Positions 9,126 through 19,525 are shown, counted from the stretch's first letter. The stretch: DNA of 64,000 nucleotides from Staphylococcus hsinchuensis (GCF_038789205.1 NZ_CP128355.1:1054001-1118000); one strand, 5' to 3'. The notes: generated from the letters alone by a model not told the origin. Numbers and translations: made by a program.

Positions 9126-10904
9126 ATGGAGTCGACTTTATCGCATTATTTTGGTTTCGACACGTTTCGTCCAGGCCAAAAAGAAATAATTACAAAAGTG
9201 ATGAATCATCAAAATGTATTAGGCGTACTACCAACTGGTGGAGGTAAATCAATTTGTTATCAAGTGCCAGGATTAATGTTAGGTGGTACAACGATTGTTA
9301 TTAGCCCATTAATTTCATTAATGAAAGACCAAGTCGATCAATTGAAAGCGACGGGTATTCGCGCTGCCTACCTTAACAGCAGTTTAACGAAGAAAGAACA
9401 ACAAACGATAGAAACACAATTGAAGCAAGGGGAACTTCAATTTTTATATGTGGCGCCTGAACGTTTTGATAATGGTTATTTTGTACATTTATTACAGCAA
9501 ATATCTATTCATTTAGTAGCATTTGATGAAGCGCATTGTATTTCGAAATGGGGGCATGACTTCAGACCGAGTTATCAAGAAGTTATTGATAAGGTCTTTG
9601 CTTTGCCTCAAGATTTCACTGTTGTAGCTTTAACTGCTACGGCAACGGCTGAAGTTCAAAGAGATATAATGGCACGGTTAAATATTGATAAACAAGACGA
9701 AATAAAAACAAGTACGAAACGACCAAATCTTGTATTTCAAGTTAACCCTACCTACCAACGACAAAAGTTTGTCTTAGAATACGTTACGCATCACGATAAA
9801 GAAGCCGGCATAATTTATTGCTCAACGCGAAAGCAAGTTGAAGAACTACATGAGGCGTTAATTGAGCAAGATGTGAATAGTACGATTTACCATGCAGGCT
9901 TATCAAATAAAGAACGTGAAGCCGCTCAAAATGATTTTGTTTATGATCGAGTACGCGTCGTTGTAGCAACGAATGCTTTCGGTATGGGGATAGATAAATC
10001 AAATGTACGTTTCGTTATACATTATAATATGCCTGGTGACTTAGAATCTTATTATCAAGAAGCAGGTCGTGCAGGTCGTGATGGTTTAAAGAGTGAATGT
10101 ATTTTACTATTTAGTGAGCGTGACATCGGTTTACATCAATACTTTATTTCTTCATCTAAAGCTGATGATGATTATAAAGATAAAATGGGCGAAAAGCTCA
10201 CAAAGATGATGTTCTATACGAAAACGAAGAAATGCCTGGAAGCAACATTAGTTCATTATTTTGAACCTAACGAAAAATTAACTGAATGTGGACAATGTAG
10301 CAATTGTACTCAAGGTAATAAGACATATGATATGACCCATGAAGCGAAGATGATTATTAGTTGTATTGCTCGAATGAATCAACAAGAGAATTACAGTGTA
10401 ATTATCCAAGTGTTACGTGGCGAAGAAACGGATTATATTCGTTATTGTGATTACAATACCCTTTCAACTCATGGTATTATGAAAAATTATACAACTTCAG
10501 AGCTGAGTCACTTAATTGATGAATTAAGATTTAAAGGTTATCTTAATGAGCATGATGAAATATTAACATGTGATACCTCCGTCAAAGCATTACTCAATGA
10601 TCAAGTAAGTATATTTACGACACCATTTAAACCTAAATCTAAAGAAGTCGTTAGCATCAATACAGTAGAGGGTGTTGACCGTGTGTTATTTGATGAACTC
10701 ATCCAAGTACGTAAAAGATTGAGTGAAGATTTAGGTATCGCGCCTGTAAGTATTTTCTCAGATTATACGATAGAAGAATTTGCAAAAAGAAAACCGGAAT
10801 CTAAACAAGATATGATTTCTATTGATGGGGTCGGAAGCTATAAATTGAAGCATTATTGTCCGAAGTTTTTAGATACAATTCAAACTTATAAAGCGAAAAT
10901 ATAA
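9126..10904 (+). CDS. recQ: RecQ-family ATP-dependent DNA helicase
   Basis: A 592-residue superfamily 2 helicase unwinding DNA 3' to 5' in recombination and repair. Walker A GGGKS ends at K41-S42, the DEAH box is at 134-137 followed by the RecQ aromatic-rich loop ([11 protein letters not shown]), and motif VI reads [11 protein letters not shown] Cys-rich zinc site (KKCLEA ... CGQCSNC, about 360-395) is followed by a winged-helix region and a C-terminal HRDC-like domain (about 515-592). Start ATG follows GAGGG. The gene is directly downstream of the ABC-F gene. Its stop lies only 68 bases before the IS431 end, and that junction appears to be a deletion point. Confidence 0.92.
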   Translation: MESTLSHYFGFDTFRPGQKEIITKVMNHQNVLGVLPTGGGKSICYQVPGLMLGGTTIVISPLISLMKDQVDQLKATGIRAAYLNSSLTKKEQQTIETQLKQGELQFLYVAPERFDNGYFVHLLQQISIHLVAFDEAHCISKWGHDFRPSYQEVIDKVFALPQDFTVVALTATATAEVQRDIMARLNIDKQDEIKTSTKRPNLVFQVNPTYQRQKFVLEYVTHHDKEAGIIYCSTRKQVEELHEALIEQDVNSTIYHAGLSNKEREAAQNDFVYDRVRVVVATNAFGMGIDKSNVRFVIHYNMPGDLESYYQEAGRAGRDGLKSECILLFSERDIGLHQYFISSSKADDDYKDKMGEKLTKMMFYTKTKKCLEATLVHYFEPNEKLTECGQCSNCTQGNKTYDMTHEAKMIISCIARMNQQENYSVIIQVLRGEETDYIRYCDYNTLSTHGIMKNYTTSELSHLIDELRFKGYLNEHDEILTCDTSVKALLNDQVSIFTTPFKPKSKEVVSINTVEGVDRVLFDELIQVRKRLSEDLGIAPVSIFSDYTIEEFAKRKPESKQDMISIDGVGSYKLKHYCPKFLDTIQTYKAKI

Positions 10905-10972
10905 TGAGCATATAAGTGTAATATGTATAAAACTACTTATATAATAAGAGAATAAAATAATTGAATTAAATG

Positions 10973-11761
10973 GGTTCTGTTGCAAAGTAAAAAAATATAG
11001 CTAACCACTAATTTATCATGTCAGTGTTCGCTTAACTTGCTAGCATGATGCTAATTTCGTGGCATGGCGAAAATCCGTAGATCTGAAGAGACCTGCGGTT
11101 CTTTTTATATAGAGCGTAAATACATTCAATACCTTTTAAAGTATTCTTTGCTGTATTGATACTTTGATACCTTGTCTTTCTTACTTTAATATGACGGTGA
11201 TCTTGCTCAATGAGATTATTCAGATATTTCGATGTACAATGACAGTCAGGTTTAAGTTTAAAAGCTTTAATTACTTTAGCCATTGCTACCTTCGTTGAAG
11301 GTGCCTGATCTGTAATTACCTTTTGAGGTTTACCAAATTGTTTAATGAGACGTTTGATAAACGCATATGCTGAATGATTATCTCGTTGCTTACGCAACCA
11401 AATATCTAATGTATGTCCCTCTGCATCAATGGCACGATATAAATAGCTCCATTTTCCTTTTATTTTGATGTACGTCTCATCAATACGCCATTTGTAATAA
11501 GCTTTTTTATGCTTTTTCTTCCAAATTTGATATAAAAGTGGGGCATATTCTTGAACCCAACGGTAGACCGTTGAATGATGAACGTTTACACCACGTTCCC
11601 TTAATATTTCAGATATATCACGATAACTCAATGCATATCTTAGATAGTAGCCAACGGCTACAGTGATAACATCTTTGTTAAATTGTTTATATCTGAAATA
11701 GTTCATACAGGGTTCTCCTTTTTGTTAAATTATACTATAAATTCAACTTTGCAACAGAACC
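10973..11761 (-). mobile_element. IS431/IS257 insertion sequence (IS6 family), complete
   Basis: The 789-base element is bounded by the terminal inverted repeats GGTTCTGTTGCAAAGT (10973) and ACTTTGCAACAGAACC (ending 11761), the IS431 ends. It encodes one intact transposase on the minus strand. The 8-base flanks are ATTAAATG on the left and AGATAAAG on the right, so no target-site duplication is present. IS6 elements move by replicative cointegration, and missing duplications are expected after adjacent deletion or recombination between two copies. On the right it continues directly into a truncated osmolyte transporter gene. Confidence 0.97.
11032..11706 (-). CDS. tnp: IS431/IS257 transposase (IS6 family)
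   Basis: A 224-residue DDE transposase. An N-terminal helix-turn-helix region (about 20-50, SYRDISEILRERGVNVHHST) precedes the catalytic domain with the first Asp in WRIDETY, the second in VITDQAPST and the Glu in LNNLIEQDH, as in IS6 family enzymes. It starts with ATG behind AAGGAG close to the right inverted repeat, and the product reads as a normal full-length IS431 transposase. It should be able to act, which matters because the same element is common on staphylococcal plasmids and resistance cassettes. Confidence 0.97.
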   Translation of the reverse strand: MNYFRYKQFNKDVITVAVGYYLRYALSYRDISEILRERGVNVHHSTVYRWVQEYAPLLYQIWKKKHKKAYYKWRIDETYIKIKGKWSYLYRAIDAEGHTLDIWLRKQRDNHSAYAFIKRLIKQFGKPQKVITDQAPSTKVAMAKVIKAFKLKPDCHCTSKYLNNLIEQDHRHIKVRKTRYQSINTAKNTLKGIECIYALYKKNRRSLQIYGFSPCHEISIMLAS

Positions 11762-12347
11762 AGATAAAGTGTATCAGCAAGCTAAATCTAGTCTGCAAAA
11801 AAAATACGACATGACTATGCTTAAACCAATGAAATATAACAATACGTATGCATTAGCAGTGAAAAAGGACTTTGCCAAGAAACACCATATTAAAACGATA
11901 AGTGATTTGAAAAAAGTGAGTGACCAACTAAAACCAGGTTTCACTATGGAATTTAACGATAGAAAAGATGGTTTCCCAGCAGTGAAAAAAGCGTACCACT
12001 TGGATGTTTCAAACGTTAAAAAAATGGAACCAAAGTTACGTTATCAAGCCGTTAAAAAAGGAAATATTAATTTAATTGATGCTTATTCAACGGATGCCGA
12101 ATTAAAACAATACGATATGGTCGTATTAAAGGATGATAAACACGTCTTCCCACCATATCAAGGTGCACCGATGTTTAAAGAAAAATATTTAAAAGAACAT
12201 CCAGAAATTAAAGCACCGCTTAATAAATTAGCTGGCAAAATTTCCAATGAAGATATGCAAAAAATGAATTACGATGTAACAGTGAAAAACAAAGACCCAT
12301 ATCAAGTTGCGAAAAAGTATTTAGAGAAGCACAATTTAATAGATTGA
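11762..12347 (+). pseudogene. OpuB/OpuC-type osmolyte transporter, 3' remnant (substrate-binding part)
   Basis: About 195 codons remain of a quaternary-ammonium (glycine betaine, choline, carnitine) substrate-binding domain. The stretch LLKP/MLKPMKYNNTYALAVKK, the ISDLKKVSDQL helix, DRKDGFPAVKKAY and YSTDAELKQYDMVVLKDD are typical of this family, and the C-terminus is complete. The frame runs straight out of the IS431 end; a GTG at 11769 is an internal Val codon of the original protein and has no ribosome binding site. The N-terminal half of the binding domain, any fused permease and the ATPase gene are missing. In S. aureus an ABC transporter of this kind lies between recQ and hisC, as far as I recall. 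Not functional. Confidence 0.88.
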
Positions 12348-12355
12348 CCTAAATG

Positions 12356-12410
12356 CCTAGTATTGATATTAATGGTGCTCGTCCATTAAATATTGATACT
12401 AGGTTATTTT
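12356..12410 (+). terminator. Terminator of the former osmolyte transporter operon
   Basis: CCTAGTATTGATATTAATGG pairs with CCATTAAATATTGATACTAGG around a 7-base loop, followed by TTATTTT. It survives 8 bases after the stop of the truncated gene. Confidence 0.8.
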
Positions 12411-12511
12411 GAATTAGTGGTAAATAAATTGCTATTGATTTCGTATAAATATAAGGTATATAATAATTACTAAGTTTCGAAAATTCAGTAAATTAAGGAG
12501 GGCGTCATTTT

Positions 12512-13567
12512 ATGAAACAGCAAATCGAACAATTATCAGCCTATGAACCTGGTTTATCTCCGAGAGCATTGAAAGATAAATATGAGATTGAAGGTGATTT
12601 ACATAAATTAGCTTCTAATGAAAATGTCTATGGCCCTTCGACGCACGTTAAAGAAGCCATTCAAAATCATTTGGATGAACTACAATTTTATCCCGAAACA
12701 GGCTCACCACTCCTTAAACAAGCGATTAGCGAACATTTAAATGTAGACCCATCACGTATATTATTTGGGGCAGGGTTAGATGAAGTGATATTAATGATTT
12801 CACGTGCGGTGTTAACGCCAGGTGATAAGATTGTGACGAGTGAAATGACATTTGGACAGTATTATCATAACGCGATTGTAGAAGCGGCTGATGTAGAACA
12901 AGTACCTCTGACTGATGGACACTTCGACTTAGAAGGTATTTTAAAAGCTATAGATGACCAAACAAAGCTCATATGGTTATGTAATCCAAACAATCCAACG
13001 GGATGTTATATGACGCATAATCAATTAACACAGTTCCTTGAACGTGTTCCTGCACAAATACCAGTTTTAATTGACGAGGCATATGTAGAATATGCGACTG
13101 CTGAAGATTTTCCTGACACGCTCAAATTACAACAACAATTCGAGAATGCATTCTTATTACGTACATTTTCAAAAGCATATGGCCTAGCAGGTATGCGCAT
13201 TGGATATGTTGTCGCTGCTCAAGAATCTATTGAAAAATGGAATATCATTCGTCCGCCATTTAATGTTGGGCGTTTATCTGAATATGCAGCACATGCAGCA
13301 CTGAAAGATCAAAGTTATATTCAAGAAGTTCGAAACCGTAATGCAGAAGAACGAGAGAAATTCTTCGAGTTAGAAGAAAGTAAACATTTCTACCCAAGTC
13401 AGACAAACTTTATTTATGTGAAAACGGATAAACCTCAAGCATTGTTTGAAGCATTGTTGAAGGTAGGATGTATTACACGTGTCTTTCCACAAGGTATTCG
13501 TCTGACGATTGGTTACCCTGAACAGAATGAAAAAATGATTCAAGTGCTTCAGTCATTTGAATTTTAA
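12512..13567 (+). CDS. hisC: Histidinol-phosphate aminotransferase
   Basis: A 351-residue fold type I PLP aminotransferase that converts imidazole-acetol phosphate to histidinol phosphate in histidine synthesis; many HisC enzymes also transaminate aromatic keto acids. The N-terminal [11 protein letters not shown] motif (34-43), the [10 protein letters not shown] substrate/PLP region (155-164), IDEAYVEY and the Schiff-base lysine K221 in [11 protein letters not shown] are all in place. It starts with ATG behind AAGGAGGGCG. It is not part of a his operon here, as in other staphylococci where a lone hisC lies in this region, so a broader aminotransferase role is possible. Confidence 0.9.
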   Translation: MKQQIEQLSAYEPGLSPRALKDKYEIEGDLHKLASNENVYGPSTHVKEAIQNHLDELQFYPETGSPLLKQAISEHLNVDPSRILFGAGLDEVILMISRAVLTPGDKIVTSEMTFGQYYHNAIVEAADVEQVPLTDGHFDLEGILKAIDDQTKLIWLCNPNNPTGCYMTHNQLTQFLERVPAQIPVLIDEAYVEYATAEDFPDTLKLQQQFENAFLLRTFSKAYGLAGMRIGYVVAAQESIEKWNIIRPPFNVGRLSEYAAHAALKDQSYIQEVRNRNAEEREKFFELEESKHFYPSQTNFIYVKTDKPQALFEALLKVGCITRVFPQGIRLTIGYPEQNEKMIQVLQSFEF

Positions 13568-13722
13568 TAAACTAGTAAGATTAATTAAAATATTTTAGGC
13601 AATTGTTTATTTAAAGAAATGCATTTTAGTTTCAGTAATATATTTGCTATACTTAAAAGTGACAATCTATTTAATAACTATGCCTTTGGAAAAGTTGAAT
13701 TAAAAAGGGAGTAGAATAATTA

Positions 13723-14259
13723 ATGACAAGACAATCTATTGCTATAGATATGGACGAGGTGCTTGCAGATACTATTGGTGCTTTAATCGAAGGCGTGAAT
13801 AGACGACAACAGTTAAACTTGCAATACGACATGTTTGAAGGCCAAAGGTTAAGACAAGCAATGCCGGAACATGAAGGCATTTTAAACGGGTTATTAAGAG
13901 AACCTGGTTTCTTCTATAAATTGTCGGTAATGCCAGATGCACAAGAAGTGGTTGAAAAGTTATCGCAACACTATGATATTTACATCGCTACAGCAGCAAT
14001 GGATGTACCAACTTCATTTGACGATAAATACAGTTGGTTAAGAAAGCATTTTCCTTTCTTAGATCCACAACAGTTTGTCTTTTGTGGTAGAAAGAATATC
14101 GTTAAAGCTGATTACTTAATAGATGATAATCCAAAACAGTTAAGTATTTTTACTGGAACTTCGATTATGTTTTCAGCGGCACATAATGCAAATGAAGATC
14201 GTTTTATTCGTATGAATAATTGGAAAGAAATCGAAGCCTATTTCTTAGGTAGTAAGTAA
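13723..14259 (+). CDS. Putative 5'(3')-deoxyribonucleotidase
   Basis: A 178-residue HAD-superfamily protein of the NT5C group that dephosphorylates deoxyribonucleoside monophosphates. The catalytic aspartates D9 and D11 lie in the [10 protein letters not shown] motif, where E follows D11 as in this subgroup. The later HAD motifs are visible as IATAAMDVP (T/S motif region), R-K-x-I-V-K-A-D (Lys motif) and LIDDNPKQL (acidic motif). It is monocistronic and ends in a strong bidirectional terminator. The exact substrate is inferred from the family only. Confidence 0.82.
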   Translation: MTRQSIAIDMDEVLADTIGALIEGVNRRQQLNLQYDMFEGQRLRQAMPEHEGILNGLLREPGFFYKLSVMPDAQEVVEKLSQHYDIYIATAAMDVPTSFDDKYSWLRKHFPFLDPQQFVFCGRKNIVKADYLIDDNPKQLSIFTGTSIMFSAAHNANEDRFIRMNNWKEIEAYFLGSK

Positions 14260-14280
14260 AACCTCTGTCCGATTACAGAA

Positions 14281-14329
14281 AATAGCCACCCTAAAAGATT
14301 GAATTAATCTTTTAGGGTGGCTATTTTTA
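14281..14329. terminator. Bidirectional terminator between nucleotidase and lipid kinase genes
   Basis: AATAGCCACCCTAAAAGATT and its exact complement form a 20-base stem with a 5-base loop, flanked by an A-run and a T-run. It serves the convergent genes on both sides. Confidence 0.9.
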
Positions 14330-14389
14330 TAAAATTTTCGTTTCAACGTAATTAATAGAAATTACCTTTTCTACTGTTCAGTGGATTTA

Positions 14390-15346
14390 TCAATTTAAGT
14401 CATCATTTTCTAACTTTTCTTCGGGTAACGTTAAGATTTGAATTGCATTAGGGATGACTTCAATTTCTAATGGTGTTGTTAACGCGATTTCACCATCCAT
14501 ATCCTCCTTTTGTTGGGGATCGGTTTCTATAGTGATTTTTTTAGATAAGACGTGTTGTATACCGTCTGTCATTTTGTTCCAATTCATACTATCACGTTGT
14601 TTGAATATATCATTAAGTACACTTGTACCTTGTTCTTTAAAGATAAATGTATTTAAATATCCGTCGCTTGGAGATAAATCTGTTAATGGAATGCGGCTAC
14701 CTCCAATGAAAGGACCATTTGCTACAACTAACATAGAAGTATTTCCATCAACTTCTTTATCATCAAATGTTATTTTATAGTCAAAGTGTTCTGGATTAAG
14801 TAAAGTTTTCATTGTAGAACCTACGTAACTTAATTTCCCAAATACATCTTTATTTCCTTCTTGTACATTCTCAGCGTTTTGCACGATGAGTCCCATACCA
14901 ACAAAGTTTAAGGCATATTGATCATTAATCTTCATTACATCATAAGTTTGTAATTCTGATTGCATTAATTGTTGGCTGGCAGGTTTATGACGTGGATTTA
15001 GATTCAAAGTTTTCACGAAATCATTAAATGTCCCGCCCGGAATAATGCCAATAGGCACATCTAAATTGTTTTGCATGACGCCGTTGATTAACTCGTTTAC
15101 TGTTCCGTCTCCACCTAAAATAAATACGATATCGACATCATCGCTATATTGTTGTGTTTTGATTTCTTCACAATATTTAATAATGTCTCCTTCATTTTCA
15201 CTGAGCTGAATAGATAAGTGTTTACAAAATGTAGTAAGTGAAGCTGCAACGTCGCCTAAACCTCTGTATATATCCTTTATACCGGAATGCTCATGATAAA
15301 AAAGCACACCATGTTTAAATTTATGATTTGCCAATAGTTTCACCAT
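14390..15346 (-). CDS. Diacylglycerol/lipid kinase family protein
   Basis: A 318-residue soluble protein of the DAGK catalytic family (DgkB/YegS/YtlR-like). The nucleotide-binding GGDGT motif is at 78-82 within [15 protein letters not shown], followed by a [13 protein letters not shown] segment. Such enzymes phosphorylate diacylglycerol or related lipids; DgkB recycles diacylglycerol released by LtaS during lipoteichoic acid synthesis, but several paralogues exist in staphylococci and I cannot say which this is. The ATG at 15346 sits close to AAGGA; GTG at 15343 is an alternative start. It is followed by the shared terminator at 14281-14329. Confidence 0.8.
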   Translation of the reverse strand: MVKLLANHKFKHGVLFYHEHSGIKDIYRGLGDVAASLTTFCKHLSIQLSENEGDIIKYCEEIKTQQYSDDVDIVFILGGDGTVNELINGVMQNNLDVPIGIIPGGTFNDFVKTLNLNPRHKPASQQLMQSELQTYDVMKINDQYALNFVGMGLIVQNAENVQEGNKDVFGKLSYVGSTMKTLLNPEHFDYKITFDDKEVDGNTSMLVVANGPFIGGSRIPLTDLSPSDGYLNTFIFKEQGTSVLNDIFKQRDSMNWNKMTDGIQHVLSKKITIETDPQQKEDMDGEIALTTPLEIEVIPNAIQILTLPEEKLENDDLN

Positions 15347-15394
15347 TTCCTTAAAACTTTATTTTTATGTATACACATTTTAACTTAATGAGTA

Positions 15395-15440
15395 CAAAAA
15401 AACTACTATGAACTTATTTTGAAATTCATAGTAGTTTGAA
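15395..15440 (-). terminator. Terminator of the peptide transporter dtpT
   Basis: AAACTACTATGAA and TTCATAGTAGTTT form a 13-base stem; A-rich sequence on the left gives the U-run for the minus-strand transcript. Confidence 0.85.
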
Positions 15441-15444
15441 AAAA

Positions 15445-16953
15445 TTATTTTATGCCACGCATACCTTTTATAATTTTTGGTACAAACATCAAGACGATAA
15501 TACTTATAACGACTGCTAAAGCACCTAAAAATAAGAAATAGTTGGTTTGACCTAATGGTTTAATTAATTTAACTAATGATCCATTAATAGCTTGCGCAGT
15601 GGCATTCGTAAGTAACCATAAACTCATCATCTGTGCGTTGAAAGCTTTTGGTGCAAGTTTTACAGCACTACTATTACCTGTAGGTGAGAGACATAATTCA
15701 CCGATAACACAAATAATATATGATAGAATGACCCAGTTTACGCTAATATGTGCTGAACCAGATGCATAACCTACAATTGCTATCAATATGTATGATAGTC
15801 CAGCTAATGTTGCACCTAATACAAATTTCGTAGGTAGGCTAGGTTGGCGAGTGGCCATTTTAGCCCAAACCATAGACACTACTGGTGCGAGTAACACAAT
15901 GAATAATGGATTAATAGATTGGAATAACGCTGCTCCAAAACCTGTTGTCCACCCGAATAAATTCAGTTTCATATCACTTTGTTCGAGTGCGTATATATTT
16001 AGAACATTGGATCCTTGTTCTTGGATTGACCAGAATAAAACACCTAAAATAAATAATGGAATAAATGCAACGACACGAGAACGTTCATCTGAAGTTACTT
16101 CTTTACTGCGAATCATAACTGTGAAATAAATTATGGGTAAAGCGACGCCGAGTACGAGTACGGTTGTACTAATAATGTCGAACGATAATGTATGAGTTGC
16201 TGCTGTAATACCTAAGATAGCTACGATAACTATGATTGCAATAGCGAAAATAAGTTCGTAACGTTTTTTCTCACTTTGGTTAAGCGGGTTAGACGGTTGT
16301 AAACCAATTTCACCTAAGTTGCGTTTATTAAATATAAAGTACCATATTAAGCCGAGTCCCATACCGATCGCTGCGATTAAAAATCCGCCATGGAATTTAC
16401 CTGACCCTACGAATTGGTTTAATACGATTGGTGCAATTAGCGCTCCCATGTTGACAGACATGTAGAAAATAACAAAGCCTGCATCGATTCGTACGTCATT
16501 TTCAGGGTATAAGCGACCGACGATATTTGAAATATTAGGTTTCATTAAACCAGAACCTAAAATAATAAAGAACATAGAGATAAATAAACCTGTTGTAGCT
16601 AATGGTAAACTTAAAAAAATATGTCCAATAATAATGAATATGCCACCTAATAAAGTAGCTAATCGTGTCCCTGTAATTCTATCTGCAATCCAACCACCTA
16701 ATACGGAAGTCATGTAAATTAATGCACCGTAGACTGCCATTACTGATTGTGCAGTTGTTTTATCCATGCCGAGACCGCCATCTTTTATTGCAAAATACAT
16801 ATAAAAGATTAATAGGGCACGCATGCCGTAATAACTAAACCTTTCCCAAAACTCTACAAAAAATAAAACACCTAAACCTTTAGGATGACCGAAGAAGCCT
16901 TTTTGAGGTATTGATTGAACTGCTTCGTCGTAAGTTGTTGCTTTCTTGTTCAT
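15445..16953 (-). CDS. dtpT: Di-/tripeptide:proton symporter (POT/PTR family)
   Basis: A membrane protein with about 14 helices of the proton-dependent oligopeptide transporter family, importing di- and tripeptides. The diagnostic FWERFSYYGMRA motif in helix I and the FYMSVNMGALIAP motif in helix V are intact. Start ATG at 16953 (502 residues) lies 8 bases after GGGGAG; a GTG at 16962 would add three residues. A second homologous gene lies upstream on the same strand (17297-18811) but carries a stop, so this copy is presumably the working one. From memory S. aureus DtpT was shown to be the main di/tripeptide importer. Confidence 0.9.
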   Translation of the reverse strand: MNKKATTYDEAVQSIPQKGFFGHPKGLGVLFFVEFWERFSYYGMRALLIFYMYFAIKDGGLGMDKTTAQSVMAVYGALIYMTSVLGGWIADRITGTRLATLLGGIFIIIGHIFLSLPLATTGLFISMFFIILGSGLMKPNISNIVGRLYPENDVRIDAGFVIFYMSVNMGALIAPIVLNQFVGSGKFHGGFLIAAIGMGLGLIWYFIFNKRNLGEIGLQPSNPLNQSEKKRYELIFAIAIIVIVAILGITAATHTLSFDIISTTVLVLGVALPIIYFTVMIRSKEVTSDERSRVVAFIPLFILGVLFWSIQEQGSNVLNIYALEQSDMKLNLFGWTTGFGAALFQSINPLFIVLLAPVVSMVWAKMATRQPSLPTKFVLGATLAGLSYILIAIVGYASGSAHISVNWVILSYIICVIGELCLSPTGNSSAVKLAPKAFNAQMMSLWLLTNATAQAINGSLVKLIKPLGQTNYFLFLGALAVVISIIVLMFVPKIIKGMRGIK

Positions 16954-17190
16954 TTTTATCACTCCCCATTCAATGAAACAAAAAAGATATAAAAAGTATT
17001 TTACTCGTAAATATTTTCAATTTCAACAATATTCTAAAAATAACAATATTTAGAATATTCTGTTATATTATTGTTTTTATCATAACAGACTTGTATTTAT
17101 TTAGAAAGTAAGTGTGTTATTAGTTAATAAATATAATAACTGTTTATATATTTAATCGATTTACACTAATTTGATACGAAATAAAAGAGA

Positions 17191-17235
17191 GTGGGACAGA
17201 AACCGAATCTTTTAATTGAGATGTCGTAGTCCCAT
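17191..17235 (+). repeat. GTGGGACAG hairpin repeat, copy 1
   Basis: Starts GTGGGACAGAAACCGAAT and ends GTCGTAGTCCCAT, so that TGGGAC pairs with GTCCCA. The same unit occurs at 42897-42939 and, reversed, at 18953-18994. It lies with the stem at 17245-17280 in the 343-base space between the two peptide transporter genes; apart from the dtpT promoter region nothing else is visible there. Confidence 0.7.
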
Positions 17236-17244
17236 TAATAGACA

Positions 17245-17281
17245 AAGAGGCTAAGACATCTATTTTTGTCCTAGCCTCTTA
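17245..17281 (-). terminator. Terminator downstream of the second peptide transporter
   Basis: AAGAGGCTAAGAC and GTCCTAGCCTCTT form a 13-base stem with one mismatch. It lies 16 bases beyond the natural stop of the broken transporter gene and belongs to the GAGGCTGAGAC stem family seen elsewhere in the window. Confidence 0.7.
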
Positions 17282-17296
17282 AACTATTTTATAAAA

Positions 17297-18811
17297 TTAA
17301 TAAATACCCTTCATCGCACGTTTTACTTTTGGCGAAATGATTAATAATATGATACCAATTGCGACTGCAAATAAACCTGAATATAAGAAGTAATCTGCTT
17401 GTTTCATGTGTTCATATACGACGACAAGTTGTGCGTTTAAACCTTGTGCTGTAGCGTTACTTAACATCCATAAGCTCATCATTCGAGCTGTAAATGTAAC
17501 GGGTGCTTATTTCGTTGTCGTAGAAAGCCCCACAGGTGAAATACATAACTCACCAAAAGTGATTAATAAGAAACTTAAAACGAGCCAAATTGGGTTAACT
17601 AATTCGACGCCACTTAATAATGGGATGACCATAATTAAATACGATAATCCAGCCGTGATAACACCATAAGCAAATTTATGTACTGTTGGTGGATTATGCT
17701 TCCCTAATTTAACCCATAAAGCTGCAAAAACAGGTGCGAGTATGACAATAAATATCGGATTTAAAGATTGTGCCCATGAAGCAGGTATTGAAAAGTCAAT
17801 TGCACCATTCGTTAATTTAGACATTTCTAATTGCGTTTTCTTATCTGCAAAGGTTGCTAAAACAGTGGACCCTTGCTCTTGAATCATCCAAAAAGCTACA
17901 GATGTAATATATAGTGGTATATAGCTGATAATTCTTGAACGTTCTTCTCTATTAACATCTTTGCTCACTAACATGTTGATGATAATGTAAATCGGTAGAA
18001 CGATTCCCAGTATTGTCACAAGCAAACTAAAATTGCTTAGAGTTAATGCATTGAATAAATGTAATATTAATAAATAGAGTAAAAATAAAATTACAACAGC
18101 CACTGTGATGACAGACAATTTTTTAATTTCTGGCTTTGTCAGTGGGTTAGGTACATTGCGTCCTGCAAGACCAAGGTTGACTTTTCGCTTTAAAATATAA
18201 ACAACGAGACCACAAAACATACCGATAGCTGCAGCTAAGAACCCAGCATGGAAGCTTATGCGTGTCTGAAGGTAACCAGTAATAAGTGGAGCGAGTAAAC
18301 TACCTAAGTTAATTCCCATATAAAAAATCGTGAAAGCACTGTCTCGTTTCACGTCATTGCGATCGTATAGTTCCCCAACTGTAGTTGAAATGTTCGGTTT
18401 GAGTAAGCCGGTTCCGGCAATGATTACTGCTAAAGCAACCATGACCAATGTTAGATTGTTAGGTAATGAAAGTAATATGTGACCTAACATAATTAAAAAT
18501 CCACCATAAAACACTGCATTTTGAGTGCCGGTAATTCGGTCGGCAATCCAACCACCAATGATTCCAGACATATAAATTAAAGTACCGTAAATTGATACAA
18601 TTTGCATCGCAGCGCCTTCGCTCAATCCAAATCCACCTTGAGCTACACTGTAATATAAGTAGTAGATTAAGATGGCTTTCATCCCGTAATAACTAAAACG
18701 TTCCCAAAATTCAGTTACGAATAATGTACTCAGACCCTTTGGATGACCGAAAAAACCTTTTCGTGGCGTACTTTCCATTATTTCTTCATGTGTATATGTG
18801 ACTTGTTTCAT
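17297..18811 (-). pseudogene. Second POT-family peptide transporter, interrupted by an in-frame stop
   Basis: A paralogue of dtpT, 504 codons in the full frame. Start ATG 18811 follows GGGGGGAGAAG, and the FWERFSYYGMKA and FYMGINLGSLLAP motifs are intact. At codon 435 there is TAA (17507-17509 on the minus strand) exactly where dtpT has Leu in the motif V-K-L-A-P. The frame goes on unchanged after it (A-P-V-T-F-T-A-R-M-M-S), so this is a point nonsense mutation, most simply TTA to TAA at 17508, not a frameshift. The last two helices (about 70 residues) would be lost. The rest of the gene looks uneroded, so the change is recent, or a sequencing error. Confidence 0.85.
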
Positions 18812-18907
18812 CTTCTCCCCCCAATGTATGTTTGATTAATTTTATACTGAATATTCTGAAAAAACAAGTGGAAATTTTATGCAGAAATTAGAATAAATAA
18901 ATTAAAA

Positions 18908-18939
18908 GAGACCGAGACAAAAATAAATGTCTCAGCCTC
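18908..18939 (-). terminator. Terminator downstream of queF
   Basis: GAGACCGAGAC and GTCTCAGCCTC form an imperfect 11-base stem with an A-rich left flank (U-run on the minus strand). It is paired with a reversed GTGGGACAG hairpin at 18953-18994. Confidence 0.6.
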
Positions 18940-18952
18940 AATGGCAATTAGA

Positions 18953-18994
18953 GGGACTACGATATCACTTTTAGAAAATTCGATTTCTGTCCCA
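18953..18994 (-). repeat. GTGGGACAG hairpin repeat, copy 2 (reversed)
   Basis: Read on the minus strand it starts TGGGACAGAAATCGAATTTT and ends TATCGTAGTCCC, matching the copies at 17191 and 42897. It lies between the queF stop and the terminator stem. Confidence 0.7.
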
Positions 18995-19024
18995 TACCCT
19001 GAGTAAAATTATTGATAAATGTGA

Positions 19025-19525
19025 TTATCGATTATCAATTTTTTCTGGGTAAAGGTCATGGTTCATTAAGCGATGTTCTGCGATTTTTTCGTATTTTGTG
19101 TTAGGGCGTCCATAATTCGTGTAAGGATCAATCGAAATGCCACCACGTGGAGTGAATTTCCCCCAGACTTCAATGTAGTGGGGATCCATTAAATCAATTA
19201 GGTCGTTCATAATAATATTCATACAATCTTCATGGAAGTCGCCATGATTTCTAAAACTAAATAAATATAATTTTAACGATTTTGATTCTACCATTTTGAT
19301 ATGAGGAATGTATGAAATATATATAGTGGCAAAGTCAGGTTGACCTGTAATAGGGCATAATGATGTAAATTCAGGGCAATTAAATTTGACGAAATAGTCA
19401 CGACCTTGGTGTTTATTATCGAATGATTCTAATACTTCAGGTGTGTAATCAAATTCATATTTATTATTTTGATTTCCTAATAGTGTAATATCTTCTAATT
19501 GTTCTTTATTGCGTCCTTCAGACAT
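19025..19525 (-). CDS. queF: NADPH-dependent 7-cyano-7-deazaguanine (preQ0) reductase
   Basis: A 166-residue tunnelling-fold enzyme that reduces the nitrile of preQ0 to the amine of preQ1 in queuosine biosynthesis. The catalytic Cys57 is in [14 protein letters not shown] with Asp64 as proton donor, and the family motif ESKSLKLY follows at 80-87; the length is typical of the short unimodular type. The gene starts 18 bases after an EamA-type transporter gene with its own AAGGAGAG site, so the two form an operon on the minus strand. No preQ1 riboswitch was recognised upstream of the pair. Confidence 0.95.
   Translation of the reverse strand: MSEGRNKEQLEDITLLGNQNNKYEFDYTPEVLESFDNKHQGRDYFVKFNCPEFTSLCPITGQPDFATIYISYIPHIKMVESKSLKLYLFSFRNHGDFHEDCMNIIMNDLIDLMDPHYIEVWGKFTPRGGISIDPYTNYGRPNTKYEKIAEHRLMNHDLYPEKIDNR

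Noticed and set aside
17297..17482. Separate short gene at the end of the second peptide transporter
   Set aside because: It is the in-frame continuation after the nonsense codon and lacks its own ribosome binding site.
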